From assembly GCF_030718205.1 (NCBI RefSeq), contig NZ_JAUZQF010000015.1, forward strand, positions 248,001 to 312,000: a stretch of 64,000 bases of DNA. The letters run 5' to 3'. Origin of the DNA: Nonomuraea turcica (GTDB lineage Bacteria; Actinomycetota; Actinomycetes; Streptosporangiales; Streptosporangiaceae). Below, piece by piece: positions 8,235 to 16,819 of the stretch; positions within the stretch are counted from its first letter, which is position 1; each line of letters begins with the position of its first letter. The notes under the pieces are model-generated. The model was not told where the DNA came from. It was given only the letters and a program-made list of their open reading frames with translations, and did not search any database. The position numbers were made by a program, and so were the translations under genes.

Positions 8235-9031
8235 GTGAAACGGCCTTCTCGATGACAGACGGCCAGGTCTCCTATGACGGCACGCCCGTTCTCCGGGGGA
8301 TCGATCTGACCGTCTGTCCGGGGGAGGTCGTGGCCCTGCTGGGCGCCAACGGCTCGGGCAAGTCGACGCTGGTCCGCGCCTTGCTCGGCCTCACGCCGCT
8401 GACCGGCGGCACGACGTTGATCTACGGCTCGCCACCCGGCAGGTTCCGCGACTGGTGGCGCATCGGCTATGTGCCGCAGCGGCTCCAGGTCGGCGGCGGC
8501 GTGCCCGCCACCGTACGGGAGGTCGTGGCCTCGGGCCGCATCGCCAGGCAGCGCCGCCTCCGCCGGACGAACGGGGCAGACAAGGCGGCCGTGGCCACGG
8601 CGCTGGAGGCCGTCAGCCTGGCCGACCGCGCCGGCGACCCCGTCCAGTCGCTGTCGGGCGGCCAGCAGCAGCGGGTGCTCATCGCCCGCGCACTGGCCGG
8701 GGCGCCGGACACGTACGTCATGGACGAGCCGACCGCCGGCGTGGACGCCGCGACCCAGCAACTGCTCGCCGACACGCTGTCGCGGCTCGTGCTCGACGGC
8801 AAGACCGTGGTGCTGGTCGCGCACGAGCTCGGCCCGCTGGAGCCGATCGTCACGCGCGGCGTCGTGATCCGCGAGGGCGTCATCGCCCACGACGGCCGCC
8901 CGCCGCGGCCGGAGGGCGAGTGCGCGCGGCCCGGGCACGAGCACCAGCACCCGCACGCCGCCGAGACCGTCGCGGGGCCGCTCCCCGGGTGGCAGGCGGA
9001 ACTCACCGGGTGGCAGGGGGAACCAAGGTGA
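8231..9031 (+). CDS. znuC: Zinc ABC transporter ATP-binding protein
   Basis: This 266-residue ABC ATPase powers zinc import. It has Walker A GANGSGKST, signature LSGGQQQRVLIARAL, Walker B YVMDEPTAGVD and the H-loop in LVAHEL. The C-terminus carries a short His-rich tail (HEHQHPHA), which fits zinc handling. ATG 8231 overlaps the znuA stop; a GTG three codons earlier is less likely. The stop overlaps the permease GTG at 9028. Confidence 0.9.
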   Translation: MSETAFSMTDGQVSYDGTPVLRGIDLTVCPGEVVALLGANGSGKSTLVRALLGLTPLTGGTTLIYGSPPGRFRDWWRIGYVPQRLQVGGGVPATVREVVASGRIARQRRLRRTNGADKAAVATALEAVSLADRAGDPVQSLSGGQQQRVLIARALAGAPDTYVMDEPTAGVDAATQQLLADTLSRLVLDGKTVVLVAHELGPLEPIVTRGVVIREGVIAHDGRPPRPEGECARPGHEHQHPHAAETVAGPLPGWQAELTGWQGEPR

Positions 9032-9897
9032 TCTTCGAACTTCTGCAGGAGCAGCTCTTTCAGCTGGCGCTCATCGCGGCGCTGCTGGTGGGGCTCTGCG
9101 CGCCTGCCGTGGGAACGTTCATCGTGCAGCGCCGGCTGGCGCTGCTCGGCGACGGCATCGGCCACGTGGCGCTGACCGGCGTGGCGCTCGGCTTCCTGAC
9201 CGGCTCAGCGCCGGTGCTGACCGCCGTGCTCGTGGCCGTCGCCGGGGCCGTGGCCATCGAGCTGGTCAGGGCGCGCGGGCGGACGAGCGGCGACGTGGCG
9301 CTGGCGCTGCTGTTCTACGGGGGGATCGCGGGCGGCGTCATGCTCATGGCGATCGCGCCGGGCGGCAGCAACGCCAAGCTGAATTCCTATCTCTTCGGCG
9401 CCATCGCCAGCGTCACACCGCAGGACATCTGGATCATCGCCGCGCTGGCCGTGGCCGTGATCGGCGTGGTCGTGATCTTCGGCAGGGAGCTGTTCGTGCT
9501 CTGCCAGGACGAGGAGATGGCCAGGGCCAGCGGCCTGCCGGTACGCTTCCTCAGCCTGCTCATCGCCGTCACGGCGGCGCTCACCGTCGTCATCGCCATG
9601 CGCGTGGTCGGGCTGCTGCTGGTCAGCGCGCTGATGGTGATCCCGGTGGCCACCAGCCAGCAGCTGACCCGCGGGTTCCGTACGACGATGGCGCTGGCCA
9701 TGCTGTTCGGAGTGCTCGCCTCGGTCGGCGGGCTGCTGGCCTCCACCGTGTCGACCAAGGTGCCGCCCGGCGCCGCTATCGTGCTTCTTGCTCTGGCCGG
9801 CTTCGTCCTGGCCCTCGGGGTCGGTAAATTCGTACGGCGAGGCCGTAGCGAGGAGTCGAGAGTGAGTTCAAGGATGCGCGTCGAGGAGGTCGCATGA
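9028..9897 (+). CDS. znuB: Zinc ABC transporter permease
   Basis: This 289-residue ABC-3 family membrane protein has about eight hydrophobic segments and the family sequences RRLALLGDGIGHVALTGVALG and GLLLVSALMVIPVATSQQLTR. It forms the zinc channel with ZnuC. The GTG start sits in a GTGA overlap with znuC, and the stop overlaps the start of zur, so all four genes are probably read from one message. Confidence 0.9.
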   Translation: MIFELLQEQLFQLALIAALLVGLCAPAVGTFIVQRRLALLGDGIGHVALTGVALGFLTGSAPVLTAVLVAVAGAVAIELVRARGRTSGDVALALLFYGGIAGGVMLMAIAPGGSNAKLNSYLFGAIASVTPQDIWIIAALAVAVIGVVVIFGRELFVLCQDEEMARASGLPVRFLSLLIAVTAALTVVIAMRVVGLLLVSALMVIPVATSQQLTRGFRTTMALAMLFGVLASVGGLLASTVSTKVPPGAAIVLLALAGFVLALGVGKFVRRGRSEESRVSSRMRVEEVA

Positions 9898-10286
9898 CGA
9901 CGAGACGCGATGCCGTGCACGACACCCTGCGTAGCAGCGAGGGTTTTCGCAGCGCGCAGGACGTCTATGCCGAGATGCGTCTGCACGGGGCCAAGATCGG
10001 TCTGACCACCGTCTACCGGGCTCTCCAGGCGCTGGCCGACAGGGGCGAGGTCGACGTGCTCCGCACCGACGAGGGCGAGTCCGTCTACCGGGCGTGCGCC
10101 AGCGAAGCCCATCACCACCACCTGGTGTGCCGCCGCTGCGGCCGCACGGTCGAGGTGGCCGGGCCCGCCGTCGAGCGATGGGCCGAGGCGGTCGGCAGCG
10201 AGCACGGGTTCACCGAGATCACTCACACGGTGGAGGTCTTCGGCACCTGCTCCTCCTGCTCCTCCGCCCCGGCCAAGGCGGGCTGA
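9894..10286 (+). CDS. zur: Zinc uptake regulator Zur (Fur family)
   Basis: This 130-residue Fur-family repressor has an N-terminal winged helix (GFRSAQDVYAEMR then GLTTVYRALQALADRGEVD). Its dimerisation domain has metal sites: EAHHHHLVCRRCG and the C-terminal CSSC, a four-Cys structural zinc site. Position at the end of the zinc operon, behind a Zur box, supports Zur rather than Fur. Its last 64 bases overlap the convergent EamA gene. Confidence 0.9.
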   Translation: MTTRRDAVHDTLRSSEGFRSAQDVYAEMRLHGAKIGLTTVYRALQALADRGEVDVLRTDEGESVYRACASEAHHHHLVCRRCGRTVEVAGPAVERWAEAVGSEHGFTEITHTVEVFGTCSSCSSAPAKAG

Positions 10287-11143
10287 GCGCGGCGGGACCC
10301 ATACAGGACGCCGAGCACGATCACCGCGCACCCGGCGAGTTGCCACACCGACGGCCGCTCGCCGAGCGCCACCGCCGACAGTGCCACGGTCGTCATCGGC
10401 TGGATGAGCAGCAGCAACGCGGTGAGCGCGGCCGGCTGCCGCGGCAGGGAAAACGTGATCAGCGACCACCCCAGCACCTGCGGCCCCAGCGCGAGCACCA
10501 GCAGCCACCCGTGCGCCGGCCAGCTCGGCACGAAGTCGGCGCCCCCGAACAACGGGCTGAGCAGGGCGATCATCACGGTCGCGACCACGGTCGCGTGCGC
10601 CAGCGGCCCCGCCGCCCGGTCCGAGCCGCCCTTCATCAGCAACAAGAACGCCGCGTACACGACGGACGTGGCGATTCCGGCGAGCACCCCCATGACCGGA
10701 TCGCGGCCGTACGCGGCGCTGTCGAACACCCCGGAGATCAGCACCACGCCGCCGAACACCACGGGCGTCGCCACCATCAACCGCGTGGACGGCCGCTCCT
10801 TGAACAACACCCACGCGGCGAACGCCACGATGAACACCTGGAGATTCCCCAGCACGGTGGCCAGCCCCGCACCCACGTAGTCGATGGCGTGATGCCAGAA
10901 CAGCAGGTCGAGCGCGAACACCACGCCGGCGAGCCATGCTGGTATCAGGGCCCTGCGCGGCAGCGGCCCGAGCCTGCGTCGCTCCAGCCAGGCCAAGATC
11001 AGCATGGGTGGGATGGCGTACGCACAGCGGAACAACGCGGACGTCGCCGGCGATACATCGGAGAGCCGAACCAAGGGAGCGGAGGTGGAGATGACGAGCG
11101 CGCCTATGATCGCGATCAGCACGATACGGCGATGTGCACTCAC
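10223..11143 (-). CDS. EamA/DMT-family exporter
   Basis: This roughly 306-residue integral membrane protein has ten hydrophobic segments in two EamA repeats, as in drug/metabolite transporters of the RhaT/YdcZ type. The substrate cannot be told. GTG 11143 is preferred because a G-rich ribosome site lies 6 bases upstream; a GTG at 11185 would add 14 residues before the first membrane helix and lacks a good site. The C-terminal tail is acidic and overlaps the zur 3' end convergently. Confidence 0.8.
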   Translation of the reverse strand: MSAHRRIVLIAIIGALVISTSAPLVRLSDVSPATSALFRCAYAIPPMLILAWLERRRLGPLPRRALIPAWLAGVVFALDLLFWHHAIDYVGAGLATVLGNLQVFIVAFAAWVLFKERPSTRLMVATPVVFGGVVLISGVFDSAAYGRDPVMGVLAGIATSVVYAAFLLLMKGGSDRAAGPLAHATVVATVMIALLSPLFGGADFVPSWPAHGWLLVLALGPQVLGWSLITFSLPRQPAALTALLLLIQPMTTVALSAVALGERPSVWQLAGCAVIVLGVLYGSRRAQPALAGAEEQEEQVPKTSTV

Positions 11144-11214
11144 AGAAACCCCCCGATGCCCACGCAAGAGATACAGTTCGACCACGCTAGAAGCCGGCGC
11201 GGACAGGAGTCAAC

Positions 11215-11763
11215 ATGCCGTTTGGCCATGACATGGTGCATTCTTTGGCCACCGTTGTCGAACTGGTCAACACCTCGCCCTCCACGGGGGGCGACGAAGG
11301 CCTGTCCAGCCTGGCCGAATTGCAGGCGTTCGTGCATTCCCGCCAGATCAGCGGCGTGGGCAGGCTCACACCCCGCGACCTGGGCCAGGTGCGGATGGTC
11401 CGCGAGGCCTTCCACCGCGTCTTCACGGCCCCCGACCAGGCGACCGCCGTCCGCACCCTGAACGCCTTGCTGGCCGAGACCCGCATCACCCCGAGGCTCA
11501 CCGAACACGACGGCCACCCGCTGCACGTGCATTACTTCGCCGCGGACGCGACGCTGGCCGAGCACGTGGCGGCGGACTGCGGCGTGGCGCTGGCGCATTT
11601 GCTGGTGGAAGGCGAGGCCGAACGCCTGCGCACGTGCTCGGCCCCGGACTGCGACAGGGTCTTCGTGGACGAGTCGCGCAACCGGTCACGGGTCTACTGC
11701 GACAGCCGGACGTGCGGGAACCGCATGCACGTAGCGGCGTACCGCGCCCGCCGCCGCGCCTGA
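11215..11763 (+). CDS. CGNR zinc-finger protein (ABATE domain)
   Basis: This 182-residue protein has an ABATE-type N-terminal domain (LVNTSPSTGG and a helical stretch). The C-terminal CGNR zinc finger reads CSAPDCDRVFVDES then YCDSRTCGNRMHVAAYR, with four Cys ligands. This family is common in actinobacteria and thought to include stress or antibiotic-responsive DNA-binding regulators; no target is known here. AGGAG lies upstream of ATG 11215. The gene is divergent from the EamA exporter, which may be its target. Confidence 0.85.
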   Translation: MPFGHDMVHSLATVVELVNTSPSTGGDEGLSSLAELQAFVHSRQISGVGRLTPRDLGQVRMVREAFHRVFTAPDQATAVRTLNALLAETRITPRLTEHDGHPLHVHYFAADATLAEHVAADCGVALAHLLVEGEAERLRTCSAPDCDRVFVDESRNRSRVYCDSRTCGNRMHVAAYRARRRA

Positions 11764-11842
11764 GTCCTCCCCGGGGTGGACGGCGATGAGTTTCCGGCAG
11801 CATCCCGGTCATCTTCAGTGAACCACCCACAAGGAGATGATC

Positions 11843-12337
11843 ATGGACTTCCCGCAGGGCGATGTACGACTGCTCCAGACCGACGTCGCACAGCATCTGC
11901 TCCACTCGACGATTCCGGCCCGCCTTGCTTACATAGCCGGCGATGGGACGCCTCGGGTGATGTCGACATGGTTCGTCTGGACGGGCGAGGAACTAGTGAT
12001 GGCCACCTTCGTGCGCTGCCCTTCGATGGGAATCCAGCGGCCGGCGCGACGCCTGCACGCGCTGCGTGCCAACCCGGACGTCGCCATCACGATCGACACC
12101 GAGCCCCAGCCGCCCCAGGTGCTCCTGCTCCGCGGCCGAGTCTCGATCACCGAGGTCACCGGCATGGTGCCGGAACAGGCCGAGGCGGCACGCCGATTCC
12201 TCGGCGAGGAGGGCGGCGCCGGCTACGTAGCCCAGGCCGACCATCCAGACACGAAGATGGCACGCATCGCCCTGCGTCCCACCTGGGTAGGCGTCCTCGA
12301 CTTCCAGAATCGCCTTCCGGAGGTCATGGGCGGGTGA
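11843..12337 (+). CDS. Pyridoxamine 5'-phosphate oxidase-like flavin-binding protein
   Basis: This roughly 164-residue protein is a split-barrel of the PNPOx-like family (ARLAYIAGDGTPRVMSTWFVWTGEELVMAT, then HALRANPDVAITIDTE). Members bind FMN or F420 and act as small reductases; the substrate is unknown. ATG 11843 is chosen because AAGGAG ends six bases upstream, whereas ATG 11837 abuts the ribosome site. The 3' end overlaps the end of a decayed gene on the other strand by 14 bases. Confidence 0.8.
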   Translation: MDFPQGDVRLLQTDVAQHLLHSTIPARLAYIAGDGTPRVMSTWFVWTGEELVMATFVRCPSMGIQRPARRLHALRANPDVAITIDTEPQPPQVLLLRGRVSITEVTGMVPEQAEAARRFLGEEGGAGYVAQADHPDTKMARIALRPTWVGVLDFQNRLPEVMGG

Positions 12338-12563
12338 AGGGCGCCGCCCCGCTACCGGCGATCACCGGGAACAGCCAGAACAGGTACTCGTCCACCATCC
12401 CGTGCTTGAGCAGGGTGCGGCTGAACGTGCCGCCGGTGCCGACCTTCAGGATGTCGCCGCCGGGCCGGTTCTTCAGCTTGGCGACCTCCTCCACAGTTCT
12501 GCGGGGTGCCGATCTGGCCGTCCAACGTCACCACACCCTGCTCGATGATCTTCCTCCTGATCT
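12324..12563 (-). pseudogene. Remnant of a dihydrofolate-reductase-like (RibD C-terminal) protein
   Basis: On the minus strand RRKIIEQGVVTLDG matches the extreme N-terminus of the RibD/DHFR-like family. After about 15 codons the frame shifts. EEVAKLKNRPGGDILKVGTG and HGMVDEYLFWLFPVIAGSG, which belong to the family's C-terminal third, then follow to a stop at 12324. The middle of the gene (roughly 100 residues) is missing. The codon where the start should be, behind GGAGG, reads ATC. Internal deletion, frameshift and start loss all indicate a dead gene. Confidence 0.72.
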
Positions 12564-12832
12564 CGTTCCCTCCTGCCACGTTGTCGCGTCCCTGCTTACG
12601 CGTCGACGGGACCGGCTCGAATTCGACAGGAGGACGCAGGATTCGCCGCGGTGGCTCTGGCGCCACACCACTCGAAGCGGACCACCTCCTCGGCCACTCT
12701 TGATTGGTGTGCATCAGCACCATTCATTTCATGGCACGGCCCTGACGTCGGATCCGTTGAAAGTGAGCAGAGGGACGGGAGAGTGGGAACGTGCCAGGAG
12801 CCCACGAGGATCGAGCTCCTGCGGTGGTGTGG
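12564..12832. other. Gene-free spacer
   Basis: No coding frame with a recognisable family, no clear promoter and no strong hairpin was seen between the decayed DHFR-like gene and the Rpn-type nuclease gene. Confidence 0.5.
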
Positions 12833-13750
12833 CTAACGGGGTTGTGCGTCCGGCTCGGCGAACAGGTCTTGGATGGTCCGGGCGGTGGCTGCGCAGGTGG
12901 CCCAGATTTCGAGTTGGATAAGGTCGGTGCAGGCGGTGATGCGTGCGCGGGCGTCATCTGGGACGTCGAGGCCGCGGGCGGTCAGGACCAGGAGCACCAT
13001 CCTTGCTGCCTCCTCCGCCTTGCCTTTCGCTTCGCCTTTCGCTTCGCCTTTCGCTTCGCCCTCTTTGAGGCCGCGGCCGAAGTGTTCACGGGCGAAGGGG
13101 CTGTAGACAGGCCAGTCGGTGGACGTCATGATGATCTCCTCCATGAGGCGCCGGATGTCAGGCCCGGCCATGCTGTAGGCGTATTCATAGTACTTCGGAG
13201 CGTGGTCGTCGGGCGTGTCGTTCAGTGCCGCGGCGAACGCCTCGACGACCTTACGGTCGCGGCCGTGGACCATAACTGACATGGCCGACAGGGCCAGGTG
13301 GTCCGCCGCCTCCTGGGGGTCGGTGATGACCGGGATGCCGTCCGGCCCCAGCACCCGGGCCTGCAGCCGATAGCCGGTCAACCCCGACTCGATCGGCTGC
13401 GCGTAGTGGTCGGCGACCCCGCGATCGGGGCAGATCACCAGCACCGTGACGTCGCAGCCCAGCATCAGCCACAGCGCGGCAGCGTAGCGGGCGAGCTGCC
13501 GGGGCTCCTTGGACTTGTCCTGCTGGATCTCCACGATGATGGCATGCGCGGGGTCTTGCGGGGATCCCAGGACGAACAGCAGATCGGCTTCGATATCGTC
13601 GGAACGCCGGGTGTTGAAGGTGCTGTCCTCTACACGGATCAGCGGAGTGGCGGGCAGTTGCACTCCCAGAAGGTCGCGCAGGATCTCCACCGCTAGTTGG
13701 GGACGCTCGGTGAACATCTTGATGAGGGCGTCATGTCGGGGGGACGGCAT
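12833..13750 (-). CDS. Rpn-family (PD-(D/E)XK) putative nuclease/transposase
   Basis: This roughly 305-residue protein resembles the recombination-promoting nuclease group common in actinobacteria. It opens with PSPRHDALIKMFTERPQLAVEIL. A PD-(D/E)XK-like core follows (DDIEADLLFVLG, then AIIVEIQQDKSKEPRQLARY) with Asp and Glu-x-Gln as likely metal ligands. Near residue 235 a short tandem repeat encodes GEAKGEAKGEAKGK. ATG 13750 starts at the conserved motif; an upstream start at 13825 adds 25 unconserved residues. Function (DNA repair, mobile or defence-like) is not established. Confidence 0.7.
   Translation of the reverse strand: MPSPRHDALIKMFTERPQLAVEILRDLLGVQLPATPLIRVEDSTFNTRRSDDIEADLLFVLGSPQDPAHAIIVEIQQDKSKEPRQLARYAAALWLMLGCDVTVLVICPDRGVADHYAQPIESGLTGYRLQARVLGPDGIPVITDPQEAADHLALSAMSVMVHGRDRKVVEAFAAALNDTPDDHAPKYYEYAYSMAGPDIRRLMEEIIMTSTDWPVYSPFAREHFGRGLKEGEAKGEAKGEAKGKAEEAARMVLLVLTARGLDVPDDARARITACTDLIQLEIWATCAATARTIQDLFAEPDAQPR
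13020..13062 (-). repeat. 12-bp in-frame tandem repeat inside the Rpn-type gene
   Basis: Three nearly identical 12-bp units (TTCGCCTTTCGC on the plus strand) encode GEAK repeats. Copy number could vary by slippage without changing frame. Confidence 0.8.
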
Positions 13751-13882
13751 GTCACTTATTGTTACAGACTGCAAACGCAAAGTGACGACGATTGGCGCAA
13801 CCGGGGAGGTGACACAGGTGGTCAAGGAGTATGCGGATGAAGGGCTGGCAGTCCGGCCACGACCATCAGTGCCGTGGCGCTC

Positions 13883-14938
13883 CTATTCGCCCGTACAACC
13901 TACTGTTTCCACTCGATAAGTAATGTTGTGGACGGTGGCCAGGTGATCCAGAAAGGCGGCCGGGCCGAAGGCCTGGGCCGGCGTGAGCGTGCCAGCCGGA
14001 GCGCCGTCGGCGACCAGGCGGCGGGCGCCTTCGACGGCGATCACCGCGGTCGTGCCGTAGGCGTCCAGGCCGGTCACCCAGCCGCGGGCGCGTGTCCCGT
14101 CGTGGGCGACGGCCTGAGCCATCATGAGCCAGCGTGAGGTGAGGCGGGCCTGCTCGTCCGGGATCTCTGGGATGCTGTCGACGATGTCCGAGGTCAGCGC
14201 GGAGAACAGCTCCGCCACTTGAGTACGGATCACACTGCGCACCCGCCCGGCGCGGACGTGGCGCGGCACGGTGACCACACCGGGGAGAGCGAAGACGGTC
14301 ACCGGGACCTCGCCGTCCTCGCCAGGGACGGCCAGCGCGCCGGGGGCGTCGTCGCCCGCCTGCTGCCAGGCGCCCTCCGCGTACTCCAGGGCACCCTTCT
14401 CATGAACCGCCGCCATCGACCGCGCCGTGCCGCGCGACGCCGCCGAGGGCCTGCGCAGGTCCCCGATCAGCATCTCCGCGACGCCGCCCGCCGCCTCGAG
14501 GCGGGCGGCCGTCAGGTGCGCGATCATGTCACCGGGGCCGCCGTCATCGGCCATGGCCGGCACCACCGACACCCCGGCCCGCTCGGCCTCATCCCCGAAC
14601 CCGTACAGCACCCGCCTGATGTAGTGCTGCTCCCCCGTCGTGTCCAGATAGTGCGTCCCGGCCGCGATCGCCGCCCGGATCACCGGCTCTCCCAGCAGCG
14701 TGAACGGCCCGGCACAGTTGATCACGACCTCACAGTCGCGCAGAGCGTCCACGAGCGCCGCCGGCTGGTCCAGCGCGGCGACCCGGACCTCCGCCCCCGG
14801 CACGCCCGCCTCGACCGCGGCCTTGCGCAGGCGCTCCTCGTCGCGCCCCACCAGCACCGGCGTGAACCCCCGGCGGCCGGTCTCCGCGGCCGTGAGCCGC
14901 CCCGTGAACCCGCTCGCCCCATGCACGGCGATTCTCAT
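13883..14938 (-). CDS. Saccharopine dehydrogenase-like NAD(P)-binding protein
   Basis: This 351-residue protein starts with a Rossmann motif, MRIAVHGASGFTGRLTAAE. INCAGPFTLLGEPVIRAAIAAGTHYLDTTGE follows, typical of the saccharopine dehydrogenase/trans-acting enoyl reductase group. AAGGAG lies 5 bases before ATG 14938. Actinobacterial members of this group include lipid enoyl reductases, so lysine metabolism should not be assumed. The gene is divergent from the AraC regulator gene. Confidence 0.8.
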   Translation of the reverse strand: MRIAVHGASGFTGRLTAAETGRRGFTPVLVGRDEERLRKAAVEAGVPGAEVRVAALDQPAALVDALRDCEVVINCAGPFTLLGEPVIRAAIAAGTHYLDTTGEQHYIRRVLYGFGDEAERAGVSVVPAMADDGGPGDMIAHLTAARLEAAGGVAEMLIGDLRRPSAASRGTARSMAAVHEKGALEYAEGAWQQAGDDAPGALAVPGEDGEVPVTVFALPGVVTVPRHVRAGRVRSVIRTQVAELFSALTSDIVDSIPEIPDEQARLTSRWLMMAQAVAHDGTRARGWVTGLDAYGTTAVIAVEGARRLVADGAPAGTLTPAQAFGPAAFLDHLATVHNITYRVETVGCTGE

Positions 14939-15161
14939 GTCACTCCTTCTCCGCACGCCTCGGCTCATGTCCGCGCATGCCCCGTCGTAGCAGCCCGGCC
15001 GCCGGCCTCTCTGAAGAGACCTGCGCCGGCGTCGTGGTGATCTGTGCGGGAACGACGCTAGGAGGAGGGACGGGGGCGCTCCCATGTCCCGAAATCCGGA
15101 GATCATGTCCGATCGTTCAGCCACCGCCGAACGCGCGAGCCCCGGAGATACCGTGGAGGGC

Positions 15162-16037
15162 ATGGACGTGCTCAGCGACGCCGTTACCGGCATGCGCACG
15201 GGGTTACCGCACGCCTCGCGCACCCGCCTGCGGGCCCCCTGGGGCGTACGCTTCCGGCCGCAGCAGGGAGCCGGGTTCCACGTGATGCTGCGCGGCCGCT
15301 GCGTGCTGGTGCCCGTGCGCGGCGAGCCGCTCGAGCTGACGCCCGGCGACATGGTGTTCCTGCCGCGCGAGCTCGGCCACGGCATCGCCGACGCGATCAC
15401 CACCCCGCTGGCCGAGGCGTTCGCCGGAGGCGGCGACGGGCCGGAGACCGAGATGTTGTGCGGCGCGTACCGGCTGGACCAGGCCAGGCTCCACCCGCTG
15501 CTGACCGAGCTGCCCGACGTCATGCGGATCCCCGCGACCGACGCCCTCCGGGGCGCGATCGACCTGCTCGACCGCGAGCTCGGCGCCGCCCCCGGCCCGG
15601 GATCCGACGCGGCCGCCGCCGCGCTGCTCGACGTCCTGCTGCTCTACATGCTGAGGGCCTGGTACGAGAGCCGCCCCGGCGACGAGACCACCGGCTGGGG
15701 CGCCGCCCTGCGCGACCCGCAGATCATGGAGGCGCTGCGGGCCATGCACCAGCGGCCGGAGCACCCGTGGACGGTCCAGTCGCTGGCGGCCCTGGCCGGG
15801 CTGTCGCGGACGGCGTTCGCGCAGCGATTCGCCGCGACGGTGGGGTCGCCGCCGCTGACGTACCTGACGTGGTGGCGGATGACCACGGCGGCGCGGCTGC
15901 TGCGCGACTCCGACCTGCCGCTGCGGTCGGTGGCCGACCGCACCGGGTACGCGACCGAGTTCGCCTTCGCCAAGGCGTTCAAGCGGGAGTACGGCACCGC
16001 CCCCGGACGGTACCGCGGCATGAGGGAAGCAGGGTGA
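15162..16037 (+). CDS. AraC-family transcriptional regulator with cupin sensor domain
   Basis: This 291-residue regulator has an N-terminal cupin_6-type domain (WGVRFRPQQGAGFHVMLRG, LTPGDMVFLPRELGHG). The two C-terminal AraC helix-turn-helix units include SLAALAGLSRTAFAQRF and SVADRTGYATEFAFAKAFKREYG. ATG 15162 has GGAGG just upstream; an in-frame ATG at 15084 is possible but adds a nonconserved tail. The hydrolase gene that follows begins at its stop, so the two are co-transcribed. Confidence 0.88.
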   Translation: MDVLSDAVTGMRTGLPHASRTRLRAPWGVRFRPQQGAGFHVMLRGRCVLVPVRGEPLELTPGDMVFLPRELGHGIADAITTPLAEAFAGGGDGPETEMLCGAYRLDQARLHPLLTELPDVMRIPATDALRGAIDLLDRELGAAPGPGSDAAAAALLDVLLLYMLRAWYESRPGDETTGWGAALRDPQIMEALRAMHQRPEHPWTVQSLAALAGLSRTAFAQRFAATVGSPPLTYLTWWRMTTAARLLRDSDLPLRSVADRTGYATEFAFAKAFKREYGTAPGRYRGMREAG

Positions 16038-16039
16038 CG

Positions 16040-16819
16040 ATGGACACGGGCACGCTCGCGCACGGACTGCCGTACTACACGGTCGGTGCGGGGAAGCCGC
16101 TGGTGGTGCTGCGGTGGTTCACGCCGGACCACGCCAATCCGACAGGGTGGGCGCTCAGGATGGAGCGCAAGTCGATGGACCCGCTCGGGCGGCATTTCCA
16201 CGTATACGCGGTCAACCGGGCGCCGGGGATGCCCGCGGGTACGACCATGGCGGACATCGCCACCCAGCACGCCCAAGCTCTGGCCGAGCGGTTCGGCGAG
16301 CCCGTGGACGTGCTGGGCATGTCGTCAGGCGGGTCGCTGGCACTGCAGTTGGCCGCCGATCATCCGGAGGTCGTGAGGCGACTGGTGGTGGCCGGGGCGG
16401 CGTACACGTTGACTCCGCGTACCCGCGAGGCCCAGCAGCGCTACACCGAAGCGGTGGCGGCCGGGCGGCGCGGAGCGCAGCACCAAGCGCCCTTGGTCGG
16501 CAGGACCGCGCTCACCAGAGCACTGTTCCGGCCCCTGCTCTGGCTCGCCGACCCCCCGATGCGGCCGGCGAACCCCCTGGACATGCTGCACTTCGCCCAG
16601 GCCGAGGACTCCTTCGACGTACGCGACCGGCTCACCAGCATCACGGCGCCCACGCTGATCATCGGCGGTGGGCGTGACATGGCCTACCCCGTGGAGCTCT
16701 TCAGGGAGACGGCCGAGCGGCTGCCGGAGTCGGAGTTGATCGTCTACCCCGGGGCGAGCCACATCGGGACGTTCGCCCACCCGCGCTTCGCCGAGGACGT
16801 GGCGGAGTTCCTGAGTTAG
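16040..16819 (+). CDS. Alpha/beta hydrolase
   Basis: This roughly 259-residue alpha/beta-fold hydrolase has the nucleophile elbow GMSSGGS (Ser about residue 96), an acid-region strand APTLIIGGGRDM and the late His in PGASHIGTF. The substrate is unknown. A GTG at 16034 in a GTGA overlap with the araC stop is an equally possible start. Coupling to the cupin-AraC regulator suggests the hydrolase is part of, or feeds back on, what that regulator senses. Confidence 0.85.
   Translation: MDTGTLAHGLPYYTVGAGKPLVVLRWFTPDHANPTGWALRMERKSMDPLGRHFHVYAVNRAPGMPAGTTMADIATQHAQALAERFGEPVDVLGMSSGGSLALQLAADHPEVVRRLVVAGAAYTLTPRTREAQQRYTEAVAAGRRGAQHQAPLVGRTALTRALFRPLLWLADPPMRPANPLDMLHFAQAEDSFDVRDRLTSITAPTLIIGGGRDMAYPVELFRETAERLPESELIVYPGASHIGTFAHPRFAEDVAEFLS

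Noticed and set aside
13020..13062. Short repeat array taken as a CRISPR
   Set aside because: Units are 12 bp, directly adjacent without spacers, and in frame within a gene.
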